The position numbers and the translations under genes are program-made. A stretch of DNA of 5,685 nt, taken from positions 1 to 5,685 of the forward strand of contig JALVEF010000030.1 in NCBI GenBank assembly GCA_027031185.1, in the 5' to 3' direction. The notes under the pieces were generated by a model. That model was not told where the DNA came from. It was given only the letters and a program-made list of their open reading frames with translations, and searched no databases. Shown one piece after another: positions 1 to 5,685 of this stretch (position 1 is its first letter; the number at the start of each line of letters is the position of its first letter). The stretch is from Saprospiraceae bacterium. Lineage in GTDB: Bacteria > Bacteroidota > Bacteroidia > Chitinophagales > Saprospiraceae.

Positions 1-1
1 A

Positions 2-250
2 ACCGCTTACACCACCATCTCAATGCCCGACGGCAGTCTCTACTTCAATCTCACCGGCAATCCGGGCATGGCCAAAGGCGGAACCGGAGACATACTTACC
101 GGTTTTTTGACGGGTTTGGTGGCGCGGGGATTGTCCCCGCGCGATGCGGCTTTGCTGGGCGTCTATTTCCATGGAGCAGCCGGTGATCAGGCAGCTGAAA
201 AGAAGGGGATGGAAGCCATGACAGCCGGTGACCTGCTAGACTACCTCTGA
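2..250 (+). CDS. nnrD: ADP/ATP-dependent NAD(P)H-hydrate dehydratase, C-terminal part (5' truncated by window edge)
   Basis: This is the C-terminal 82 residues of the YjeF_C/carbohydrate-kinase-like dehydratase. The enzyme uses ATP or ADP to convert the S form of hydrated NADH or NADPH (NADHX/NADPHX) back to the normal coenzyme in the cytoplasm. The diagnostic motif is visible at residues 19-34 of the fragment: G-N-P-G-M-A-K-G-G-T-G-D-I-L-T-G. It contains the GG-T-GD nucleotide-binding and catalytic loop of the ribokinase-like fold, with D30 in the catalytic-base position. The segments G-V-Y-F-H-G-A-A-G-D and the closing T-A-G-D-L-L also fit the family end. The reading frame is open from base 2, so the true start lies upstream. 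Many bacteria fuse this domain to an N-terminal NAD(P)HX epimerase (about 500 aa in total), but the window cannot show whether that is so here. The stop codon directly abuts a hairpin at 251-270. Confidence 0.93.
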   Translation, partial: TAYTTISMPDGSLYFNLTGNPGMAKGGTGDILTGFLTGLVARGLSPRDAALLGVYFHGAAGDQAAEKKGMEAMTAGDLLDYL

Positions 251-270
251 CAAGGCGCTCCAGCGCCTTG
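251..270 (+). terminator. Hairpin abutting the nnrD stop, possible terminator
   Basis: The 20 bases right after the TGA form a perfect inverted repeat: CAAGGCGCT, two bases, AGCGCCTTG. It would fold as an 8-bp GC-rich stem with a four-base loop. The position suits transcription termination or 3'-end protection of the nnrD mRNA. The following bases (TTAAATTAAAAA) are A-rich rather than U-rich, so this is not a textbook intrinsic terminator. The hairpin itself is certain; its function is inferred. Confidence 0.5.
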
Positions 271-293
271 TTAAATTAAAAATGAAAAATAGG
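271..293 (+). repeat. Short AT-rich heptamer repeat, two-unit copy
   Basis: After TTAAA come two heptamers, TTAAAAA (276-282) and TGAAAAA (283-289), then TAGG (290-293). The same arrangement, with the same T-to-G change in the second unit and the same TAGG end, recurs at 5601-5636 with four units. The preceding bases are also alike: GCGC-CT-TGTTAA here and GCGC-TGTTAA there. The two copies therefore look like related elements differing in unit number. AT-rich simple sequence could converge by chance, but the shared edges argue against that. Confidence 0.6.
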
Positions 294-301
294 AGCGCTC
301 G

Positions 302-340
302 ATCAAACCTATAAGCTTTCCAAAATCTTATAGGTTTGAT
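302..340. repeat. Perfect 14-bp inverted repeat (long hairpin)
   Basis: ATCAAACCTATAAG at 302-315 is exactly complementary to CTTATAGGTTTGAT at 327-340, with 11 bases between. Bases 301 and 341 could add a G-T pair. After a C/T mismatch, TTT (317-319) can also pair with AAA (323-325), giving a stem of about 17 pairs closed by a three-base loop. No U-tract follows on either strand, so a simple intrinsic terminator is unlikely. It may be an RNA 3'-end structure, a protein-binding palindrome or a remnant of a small repeat element. An 8-bp palindrome, GAGCGCTC, sits immediately before it at 293-300. Confidence 0.7.
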
Positions 341-343
341 TAG

Positions 344-376
344 TCGTAATCAATTCGTAGCTTTTAATTCGTAATT
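344..376. repeat. Degenerate TCGTAATT-type repeat
   Basis: The octamer AATTCGTA occurs at 352-359 and again at 366-373, 14 bases apart. TCGTAAT occurs at 344-350 and 369-375. The 14-base spacing equals two heptamers and suggests a decayed heptanucleotide tandem repeat. The stretch is short, so chance recurrence in AT-rich DNA is possible. Confidence 0.35.
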
Positions 377-393
377 GGCCTTAAACTCTCTCT

Positions 394-431
394 CCCAAAA
401 CCTGTTGCTATTGAGGCAGCGCAATTTTGGG
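394..431. repeat. Bulged inverted repeat in the rel upstream region
   Basis: CCCAAAA (394-400) is complementary to TTTTGGG (425-431). Inside it, TTGC (405-408) pairs with GCAA (421-424), leaving a four-base bulge (CCTG, 401-404) on the left arm and a 12-base loop. Eleven pairs are possible in total. It lies about 30 bases upstream of the promoter-like TTGACA, so it would be a DNA site or the end of an upstream transcript rather than part of the rel mRNA. Its function is unknown. Confidence 0.4.
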
Positions 432-462
432 CCTGATAAGATCAATTTCACAGGGTATCGGG

Positions 463-491
463 TTGACAATTAATCCATAAATGCCTTTATT
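463..491 (+). promoter_or_regulatory. Possible sigma-70-like promoter for rel
   Basis: A perfect TTGACA at 463-468 is followed after 17 bases by TTTATT at 486-491, which matches TATAAT at four of six positions. Transcription would begin near 498, about 45 bases before the ATG at 545. The sequence does not fit the usual Bacteroidota pattern (TTTG, about 19-21 bases, TAnnTTTG), which lowers confidence if the phylum call is right. A small inverted repeat, ATGCC-TTTATT-GGCAT, spans 481-496 and overlaps the proposed -10. Confidence 0.28.
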
Positions 492-544
492 GGCATCTTT
501 TGACGCGAGGGTGCCGCGCCGCCGGCTTTCAAAACCATTTGACT

Positions 545-2752
545 ATGTCTGGCTTATATACCATAGAAGACGAGGATGTCATCCAAAAGGCCTACGCGGG
601 ACTCTTGGAGTCCATCCGCTCCAAGATGAGCAGCGAGGACAGGGCCAATATCCAGGCCGCCTTTGAATTGGCAAAGGATGCACACAAGAACCAACGGCGC
701 AAATCCGGTGAAGCCTATATCCTGCATCCCATTGCCGTGGCCCGCATCTGTGCAGAAGAGATGGAACTGGGCCCTACGGCGGTCATTGCTGCCTTGCTGC
801 ACGATGTCGTGGAAGATACACCGGTGACTCTGGATGATATCCGTGCCAGATTTGGCGACAAGATCGCCACTATCGTGGACGGTTTGACCAAGTTGGATTA
901 TGACCACAACGCCGACAGCCCACAGGCCCAAAATTTCCGTAAGGTATTACAGACCTTGCTCATTGATGTGCGCGTCGTCCTGATCAAAATCGCAGATCGC
1001 CTGCACAATATGCGCACACTGGGCGCCATGCCCAAACACAAACAGCAGAAAATTGCGGCCGAGACCAAGTATATCTATATCCCGCTGGCCCATCGCCTCG
1101 GCATCTACAACATTAAGTCCGAGCTGGAGGATCTTTGGCTCAAAATCACCGACCGGGAAACCTACAACGAAATCAGCCATAAACTCAACCAAACAAAGCG
1201 TGATCGAAATGCATACATCGAGCGATTTATCGCCCCGCTGAAAGAGCGACTTCAAAAGCTCAATGTCAAGTTTGAAATCTTCGGTCGCCCCAAGTCCATC
1301 TTTTCTATCCACAACAAAATCCTGAAAAAACAGGTCGAATTTGAAGAAATATACGACTTGTTTGCTATCCGCATTATCCTGGATGTACCACCTGAAGAAG
1401 AGAAAGATACTTGTTGGCGGGTCTTTTCCGTGGTGACGGACCTGTACACACCCATAAGCGAACGCATCAAAGACTGGATCTCCAGACCTAAGTCCAACGG
1501 CTATGAGTCGCTCCATACCACCGTCATCGGCCCCGAAGGGCGTTTTGTCGAAGTGCAAATCCGCACCGTCCGCATGAATGAAATCGCCGAACGGGGCTTT
1601 GCCGCGCATTGGAAGTACAAAGGTGTCAAAGCACAAGCCGATGATGTCTATGACAAGTGGCTCGAAACCGTCCGGGAAGTCATTGAATCATCCGGCAGCT
1701 CGGCTTTGGAGTTTTTGACCGATATCAAGTCGAATTTGTTTAGTGAAGAAGTACACGTCTATACCCCCAAGGGGGATATCAAAGTCTTGCCACTCGGTGC
1801 CACGGCGCTTGACTTTGCTTTTGCCATCCACAGCGAAATCGGTATTCACTGCTCCACTATCAAGGTCAACAACCGCCTAGTGCCTTTTAGCTACCGCCTC
1901 AAAAACGGCGACCAAGTCTCCGTCACAACATCCAAAAATCGCACCGCCAATGAGGATTGGTTGAGTTTTGTCGTCACCGGAAAGGCTCGTTCCCGTATTC
2001 GGGCGGCCCTTCGGGAAGAAAGAGCCAAGCAAGCCGAATTTGGAAAAGAAGCCTTGATGCGCAAGCTCAACAATCTGAAACTGGATTTTGAAAACAACGT
2101 GGACTTGCTGTCCAGGTACTTCGGCTTCAAAAACCGCGTGGATTTTTTCTTTGCCATTTCCCAAGAACAAATTGACCTGACCGAGTTGAAGACCTTTCCC
2201 GTCACCAACGGAAGGTTTGATTTTACTCGCAAAGCTCAGCAAGACGCCGAACGTGCCCGCAAAAGCAAAATGGCCAAACGTGAGTTTGCCTCCACCCACA
2301 CAGGCAAAATCATCATCAACGGTCAGGAAAAAGACGACTTTGCTTACACACTGGCCAAGTGCTGCAACCCAGTCCTTGGCGATGAGATTTTTGCTTACGT
2401 ATCCGCCAATGGCATGAAAATTCATCGCACCTCCTGTCCCAATGCCGTGAATCTGCTGGCATCACAAGCCAACAATATCCACAAGGCGGAGTGGGGGAGA
2501 AGTTCTGCAGCGACTTATTACGCCGACCTGGTCATCACCGGGATTGACAAAGGCGTAGGCGTCATTGAAGCCATTTCGAGTACCATTTCCTCCTCGTTGG
2601 GACTTAATATCCGATCATTTTCCATTGATGGCAAAGACGGCATCTTTGAAGGCCGCCTTCGACTCGTGGTAAACAATACCAATCAACTCAACAAGGCCAT
2701 CAATGCGCTGAAAAAAATTGACGGCGTCAAAAGCGTGGTGCGGCAGAATTGA
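545..2752 (+). CDS. rel: Bifunctional (p)ppGpp synthetase/hydrolase, RelA/SpoT family (Rel)
   Basis: This cytoplasmic stringent-response enzyme makes (p)ppGpp from ATP and GTP/GDP and also degrades it. The protein is 735 aa from the ATG at 545, the usual length for the family. In order it has an HD hydrolase domain (about residues 35-185), with H61, the H86-D-V-V-E-D91 motif and D151/N155. The synthetase domain follows (about 220-360), with G-R-P-K-S at 247-251, R-I-K-D at 307-310, G-Y-E-S-L-H at 319-324 and E336-V-Q. Next come a TGS domain (about 401-463), a helical region, a Cys/His module (C606, C607, H627, C631) and a C-terminal ACT domain (about 658-735). The intact HDxxED and the R-x-K-D form (rather than the E-x-D-D of synthetase-only RelA) indicate both activities. 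The frame also opens at a TTG (500), but that would add 15 residues without family resemblance. ATG 545 leads straight into the conserved Y-T-I-E-D-E-D. No Shine-Dalgarno sequence is visible. Confidence 0.96.
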   Translation: MSGLYTIEDEDVIQKAYAGLLESIRSKMSSEDRANIQAAFELAKDAHKNQRRKSGEAYILHPIAVARICAEEMELGPTAVIAALLHDVVEDTPVTLDDIRARFGDKIATIVDGLTKLDYDHNADSPQAQNFRKVLQTLLIDVRVVLIKIADRLHNMRTLGAMPKHKQQKIAAETKYIYIPLAHRLGIYNIKSELEDLWLKITDRETYNEISHKLNQTKRDRNAYIERFIAPLKERLQKLNVKFEIFGRPKSIFSIHNKILKKQVEFEEIYDLFAIRIILDVPPEEEKDTCWRVFSVVTDLYTPISERIKDWISRPKSNGYESLHTTVIGPEGRFVEVQIRTVRMNEIAERGFAAHWKYKGVKAQADDVYDKWLETVREVIESSGSSALEFLTDIKSNLFSEEVHVYTPKGDIKVLPLGATALDFAFAIHSEIGIHCSTIKVNNRLVPFSYRLKNGDQVSVTTSKNRTANEDWLSFVVTGKARSRIRAALREERAKQAEFGKEALMRKLNNLKLDFENNVDLLSRYFGFKNRVDFFFAISQEQIDLTELKTFPVTNGRFDFTRKAQQDAERARKSKMAKREFASTHTGKIIINGQEKDDFAYTLAKCCNPVLGDEIFAYVSANGMKIHRTSCPNAVNLLASQANNIHKAEWGRSSAATYYADLVITGIDKGVGVIEAISSTISSSLGLNIRSFSIDGKDGIFEGRLRLVVNNTNQLNKAINALKKIDGVKSVVRQN

Positions 2753-2800
2753 CCGGCTGCTCCTTGCTGCTCAGGGCATTTTAGCGCAAAAACAGCGGGT

Positions 2801-2836
2801 GCCTAAACAGTTACAAAAATTAGGCTTTATTTTTTT
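2801..2836 (+). terminator. Intrinsic terminator candidate downstream of rel
   Basis: GCCTAA (2801-2806) and TTAGGC (2820-2825) form a perfect 6-bp stem with a 13-base loop. It is followed directly by TTTATTTTTTT (2826-2836), a strong U-tract in the RNA. It starts 49 bases after the rel stop, a reasonable place to end its mRNA. The stem is short with a large loop, so efficiency is uncertain. Its right arm overlaps a competing hairpin at 2823-2854. Confidence 0.55.
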
Positions 2837-2854
2837 GCTCAAAACAAAAAAGCC
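2823..2854. terminator. Imperfect hairpin overlapping the rel terminator
   Basis: The 14 bases at 2823-2836 (GGCTTTATTTTTTT) are complementary to 2841-2854 (AAAACAAAAAAGCC) except for one A-A and one T-C mismatch, with loop GCTC. That gives 12 pairs. The tail CTTTATCTT follows on the + strand and TAATTTTTG follows on the - strand, so it could stop transcription from either side. It uses bases 2823-2825 and the U-tract of the preceding hairpin, so the two structures cannot form together. Confidence 0.4.
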
Positions 2855-2872
2855 CTTTATCTTCGTGGCCAT

Positions 2873-2899
2873 TCCCTTCACCTTTCTTGGGGATTTTTT
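2873..2899 (+). terminator. Weak stem with T6 run, possible secondary terminator
   Basis: TCCC (2873-2876) can pair with GGGA (2890-2893), with a T-G pair inside and an 11-base loop, followed by TTTTTT (2894-2899). The U-tract is good but the stem of four to five pairs is weak. It could back up the upstream terminator, or be chance. Confidence 0.22.
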
Positions 2900-2935
2900 C
2901 AGTTAGTATCGCCCGGAAACAATAAACCGCTTCAT

Positions 2936-2962
2936 GACAGGCCTATGCGCTTGGGGCCTGTC
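2936..2962. repeat. 8-bp inverted repeat upstream of nrdJ
   Basis: GACAGGCC (2936-2943) and GGCCTGTC (2955-2962) are exact complements separated by 11 bases. The site ends 70 bases before the preferred nrdJ start. It could be an operator or a hairpin in the leader RNA. No known regulator motif is recognised in it. Confidence 0.45.
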
Positions 2963-3032
2963 TATTGGCTTGGGCACTATATTGGGATCCGGCCTGCTTT
3001 CGTTTCCAGAACCCTTCAAAGCACTTCATACT

Positions 3033-5591
3033 ATGACCACAGTTCGAGAAAAGGAACCCCATACCCGGCAAAAGCGATACACTTACGAACAAGCCGTCGA
3101 GGCATCTACCCAATATTTCAACGGGGATGAATTGGCCGCCGGTATTTGGGTCAATAAATATGCCTTAAAGGATTCCTTCGGCAATCTTTACGAGCGCACC
3201 CCGGATGACATGCACCGGCGGTTGGCCGCTGAAATTGCGCGCATAGAGAGCCGGTATCCCGAAGCGTTGTCGGAGGAGGAAGTTTATAGTTTGCTCAAAG
3301 GCTTCCGGTACTTGTTGCCGCAGGGTGGGCCGATGGCGGGCATTGGCAATCCTTTCCAGGTAGCCTCGCTTTCCAATTGTTTTGTTATTGGCAACACAGC
3401 CGACTCTTACGCCGGTATTTTTCGTCTGGATGAGGAGTTGGTACAGTTGATGAAGCGCCGCGGCGGCGTGGGGCTTGATTTGTCGCATATTCGCCCCAAA
3501 GGCTCACCGGTCAAAAACAGTGCGCTCACCTCCACCGGCATCGTGCCCTTTATGGAGCGCTTTTCCAACAGCACGCGGGAAGTCGCCCAGGACGGGCGGC
3601 GTGGGGCATTGATGCTGACCGTATCCATCAAACATCCGGATGCCGAGGACTTCATTGATGCCAAGTTGGATTTGAAGAAGATCACCGGAGCCAATATTTC
3701 CGTTCGTATAGATGATGCTTTTGTCAAGGCTGCTCGCGCCGGCAAGATGTATAAGCAGCAGTTTCCCATAGACAGCAAGAAACCCGTCGTAACGAAAAAA
3801 ATTGATGCAGCCAAGCTGTGGAAAAAACTCGTCTATAACTCCTGGAAGTCTGCCGAGCCGGGCATTCTCTTTTGGGATACCATTATCCGTGAATCCGTAC
3901 CGGATTGCTATGCCGATTTGGGCTTTCAAACCGTGTCCACCAATCCTTGCGGTGAAATTCCGCTCACCCCTTACGACAGTTGCCGTCTGCTGGCTATCAA
4001 CTTGTACAGCTACGTTAAGGATCCGTTTACACCCAAAGCCCGCTTTGATTTTGATCTATTTGAGCAGCATGCCCGCCTGGCCGTACGGGTGATGGACAGT
4101 ATTGTGGATTTGGAGTTGGAGCAGATTGACAAGATACTCCACAAACTGGATCAAGATCCGGAGCCTGATGTCATCAAGCGCAATGAACGCGAACTGTGGG
4201 AAAAGATCCGCGAAAAAGCGGTCAAGGGGCGGCGTACGGGTATTGGTATTACTGCCGAAGGCGACATGTTAGCTGCCTTAGGTCTCCGGTACGGGACACC
4301 CAAGGCAACGCGATTTTCTACCAAGGTGCACAAGGCCCTGGCGCTCCACACCTACCGGGAATCGGTCCGGCTCGCCCAATTGCGTGGCCCGTTCCCCATT
4401 TTTGATGCCGGTCGCGAAAAGGATAATCCCTTTATCAAGCGACTCAAAAAGGCCGATCCCGACCTGTACAGCGATATGGTCAAGTATGGCCGGCGCAATA
4501 TTGCCTTACTGACCATCGCACCCACCGGCTCGGTCAGTATTTTGAGTCAGACCACATCGGGCCTGGAACCCGTGTTTATGGTCTCTTACAAGCGCCGTCG
4601 GAAAATCAATGCCAACGATCCATTGGCCAAAGTGGATTTCATTGACCAAAACGGTGACAAATGGGAAGAATACCATGTCTTTCACCACAAATTTGTGGAC
4701 TGGCTCAAAATCAACGGCTATGACCTGGACAAAGTCTCCGCCTGGTCCTCAGACCAATTGAACAAGCTGATAGCCCAATCTCCCTATTACAAAGCCACCG
4801 CTAATGACGTGGACTGGTTAGAAAAGGTACGTTTGCAGGGCAGTGTGCAGAAATGGGTGGATCATTCCATCAGCGTCACCGTCAATGTACCGCGGGAGAC
4901 CACGGTCCAGCTTGTGGATGAGATTTTCTATACGGCGTGGAAAGCCGGGTGTAAGGGGATTACCATCTACCGTGATGGTTCGCGTTCCGGTGTATTGGTT
5001 TCCGAAGAATCCAAAGCAGAGCAAAACGGAAAGTTTAAAGTAAACGAATCCCCCAAACGTCCCGTGCGTCTGCCTGCCGAAGTAGTCCGCTTCCGCAACA
5101 ATAACGAACAGTGGATCGCCGTCGTCGGGCTGATGGACGGCAAGCCTTATGAGATATTTACCGGACGGAGCGAGGACACCTTCATTATCCCCAAGAAGTT
5201 CCGTCAAGCCTGGGTGCTGAAAAGCAAAGACGAAAACGGCGAAAACCGCTACGATTTTCAGATTGTGGACAAAGACGGCTACCGCACCACTTTTGAGGGG
5301 CTATCGCGCTCTTTTGACAAGGAATACTGGAACTATGCCAAGCTCATCTCCGGTGTCTTGCGCTATGGTATGCCCCTGCCCAAGGTCATTGACCTGGTCA
5401 AGGACTTGAATGTGGAAGACGGCCATCTGAACACTTGGAAAAACGGTGTGGTGCGTGCTTTGAAAAAGTTTGTGCCTAACGGCACGAAGGATACGGGTGC
5501 TGTATGTGAGAATTGTGGCGAAAAAGGTCACATCGTCTATCTCGAAGGTTGTCAGGTGTGTCAGTACTGCGGGGACTCCAAGTGTGGGTAG
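3033..5591 (+). CDS. nrdJ: Adenosylcobalamin-dependent (class II) ribonucleotide reductase NrdJ
   Basis: This enzyme reduces ribonucleotides to deoxyribonucleotides in the cytoplasm, using coenzyme B12 to generate its thiyl radical, and needs neither oxygen nor a second subunit. The 852-aa protein (from ATG 3033) has the first redox cysteine C116 (S-N-C-F). The catalytic N304-P-C-G-E308 motif has thiyl-radical C306, and the second redox cysteine is C317. A-P-T-G-S at 496-500 is the phosphate-binding loop. After the barrel, about 680-790 resembles the TSCPD-type region of NrdJ. The tail carries six cysteines (825, 828, 840, 843, 846, 851). The first four could bind zinc, and C846-x4-C851 has the spacing of the swinging redox pair that reloads the active site. 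The frame is open upstream to another ATG at 2934, adding 33 hydrophobic residues. I reject it because family similarity begins after M-T-T-V and the tail would resemble a membrane segment. Nothing is missing or broken. No neighbouring nrdAB is present. Confidence 0.96.
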   Translation: MTTVREKEPHTRQKRYTYEQAVEASTQYFNGDELAAGIWVNKYALKDSFGNLYERTPDDMHRRLAAEIARIESRYPEALSEEEVYSLLKGFRYLLPQGGPMAGIGNPFQVASLSNCFVIGNTADSYAGIFRLDEELVQLMKRRGGVGLDLSHIRPKGSPVKNSALTSTGIVPFMERFSNSTREVAQDGRRGALMLTVSIKHPDAEDFIDAKLDLKKITGANISVRIDDAFVKAARAGKMYKQQFPIDSKKPVVTKKIDAAKLWKKLVYNSWKSAEPGILFWDTIIRESVPDCYADLGFQTVSTNPCGEIPLTPYDSCRLLAINLYSYVKDPFTPKARFDFDLFEQHARLAVRVMDSIVDLELEQIDKILHKLDQDPEPDVIKRNERELWEKIREKAVKGRRTGIGITAEGDMLAALGLRYGTPKATRFSTKVHKALALHTYRESVRLAQLRGPFPIFDAGREKDNPFIKRLKKADPDLYSDMVKYGRRNIALLTIAPTGSVSILSQTTSGLEPVFMVSYKRRRKINANDPLAKVDFIDQNGDKWEEYHVFHHKFVDWLKINGYDLDKVSAWSSDQLNKLIAQSPYYKATANDVDWLEKVRLQGSVQKWVDHSISVTVNVPRETTVQLVDEIFYTAWKAGCKGITIYRDGSRSGVLVSEESKAEQNGKFKVNESPKRPVRLPAEVVRFRNNNEQWIAVVGLMDGKPYEIFTGRSEDTFIIPKKFRQAWVLKSKDENGENRYDFQIVDKDGYRTTFEGLSRSFDKEYWNYAKLISGVLRYGMPLPKVIDLVKDLNVEDGHLNTWKNGVVRALKKFVPNGTKDTGAVCENCGEKGHIVYLEGCQVCQYCGDSKCG

Positions 5592-5600
5592 AACGCGCTG

Positions 5601-5636
5601 TTAATTAAAAATGAAAAATTAAAAATTAAAAATAGG
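5601..5636 (+). repeat. Short AT-rich heptamer repeat, four-unit copy
   Basis: Ten bases after the nrdJ stop come TTAA, then TTAAAAA (5605-5611), TGAAAAA (5612-5618), TTAAAAA (5619-5625), TTAAAAA (5626-5632) and TAGG (5633-5636). It matches the element after nnrD at 271-293 in unit sequence, in the variant second unit and in both edges. It has two extra units. As at the first copy, it lies just downstream of a gene end. Confidence 0.65.
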
Positions 5637-5640
5637 TTGA

Positions 5641-5667
5641 ATCAGCTTCGCTGTTGAATTGGCTGAT
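5641..5667. repeat. Short inverted repeat after the heptamer element
   Basis: ATCAGC (5641-5646) and GCTGAT (5662-5667) are complementary, with a possible extra T-G pair inside. A competing small hairpin, CAGC-TTC-GCTG, lies at 5643-5653. No U-tract follows within the window, so a terminator role for nrdJ is only a guess. The rest of the window to 5685 holds no recognisable gene. Confidence 0.3.
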
Positions 5668-5685
5668 GCCTTTGAAAAGTGGAGG

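Noticed and set aside
500..544. TTG at 500 as an upstream start for rel.
   Set aside because: The extra 15 residues have no family resemblance, and ATG 545 directly precedes the conserved N-terminal sequence.
947..1636. A 229-codon open frame on the - strand.
   Set aside because: It lies wholly within the conserved catalytic part of rel, and its product resembles no family I recognise. It is an antisense shadow, as are the other - strand frames over rel and nrdJ.
2975..2987. CACTATATTGGG resembles half of an NrdR box, the usual operator of ribonucleotide reductase genes.
   Set aside because: Only about seven of ten core positions fit, the symmetric right half is missing, and no second box lies at the usual spacing.
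2934..3032. The glycine-rich hydrophobic stretch resembles the first membrane helix of an amino-acid permease or a signal peptide.
   Set aside because: It is in frame with a soluble cytoplasmic reductase, lacks any following transporter sequence and sits before the conserved NrdJ N-terminus. The likeness is most simply chance.
2753..3032. Possible cobalamin riboswitch, given the B12-dependent enzyme downstream.
   Set aside because: No B12-box-like conserved core is visible, and cobalamin riboswitches typically repress B12-independent enzymes or B12 synthesis and uptake genes rather than class II reductases.
2..5591. nnrD, rel and nrdJ as one functional operon or system.
   Set aside because: Gaps of about 280-295 bases with terminator-like structures separate them, and I know of no functional partnership tying the three together. 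Same-strand order alone is weak evidence.
5677..5685. AAGTGGAGG at the window end as a ribosome binding site for a following gene.
   Set aside because: The start codon would lie outside the window, and the organism does not appear to rely on Shine-Dalgarno sequences, so it cannot be supported.

Overview
The window looks like an ordinary chromosomal stretch from a member of the Bacteroidota. It carries three housekeeping genes, all on the + strand. The phylum call rests on how closely the (p)ppGpp synthetase/hydrolase and the B12-dependent ribonucleotide reductase resemble, from memory, the versions found in that phylum. It is also supported by the lack of convincing Shine-Dalgarno sequences before the starts. 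Base composition is near balanced in the genes and AT-rich between them. I would not name a genus.

Layout: (1) 2-250 is the last 82 codons of an ADP/ATP-dependent NAD(P)H-hydrate dehydratase (NnrD/YjeF C-terminal domain). (2) 251-544 is a structured AT-rich spacer. It holds a hairpin abutting the nnrD stop, a short heptamer repeat, a perfect 14-bp inverted repeat, a second degenerate repeat, a bulged stem and a possible promoter. (3) 545-2752 is a complete bifunctional RelA/SpoT homologue of 735 aa. (4) 2753-3032 is a spacer with overlapping terminator-like hairpins followed by a small inverted repeat. (5) 3033-5591 is a complete class II ribonucleotide reductase (NrdJ) of 852 aa. (6) 5592-5685 is the start of the next spacer. 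It repeats the heptamer element seen after nnrD, expanded from two units to four.

The genes share broad physiological themes: repair of damaged NAD(P)H, the stringent response and dNTP supply. The spacers contain likely transcription ends, so I see three separate units rather than an operon. I found no mobile element, CRISPR array, RNA gene or defence system, and no undescribed multi-gene system. The most interesting material is in the spacers. One item is the related heptamer element downstream of two unrelated genes. The other is a pair of mutually exclusive hairpins between rel and nrdJ, in which the second would sequester the U-tract of the first.
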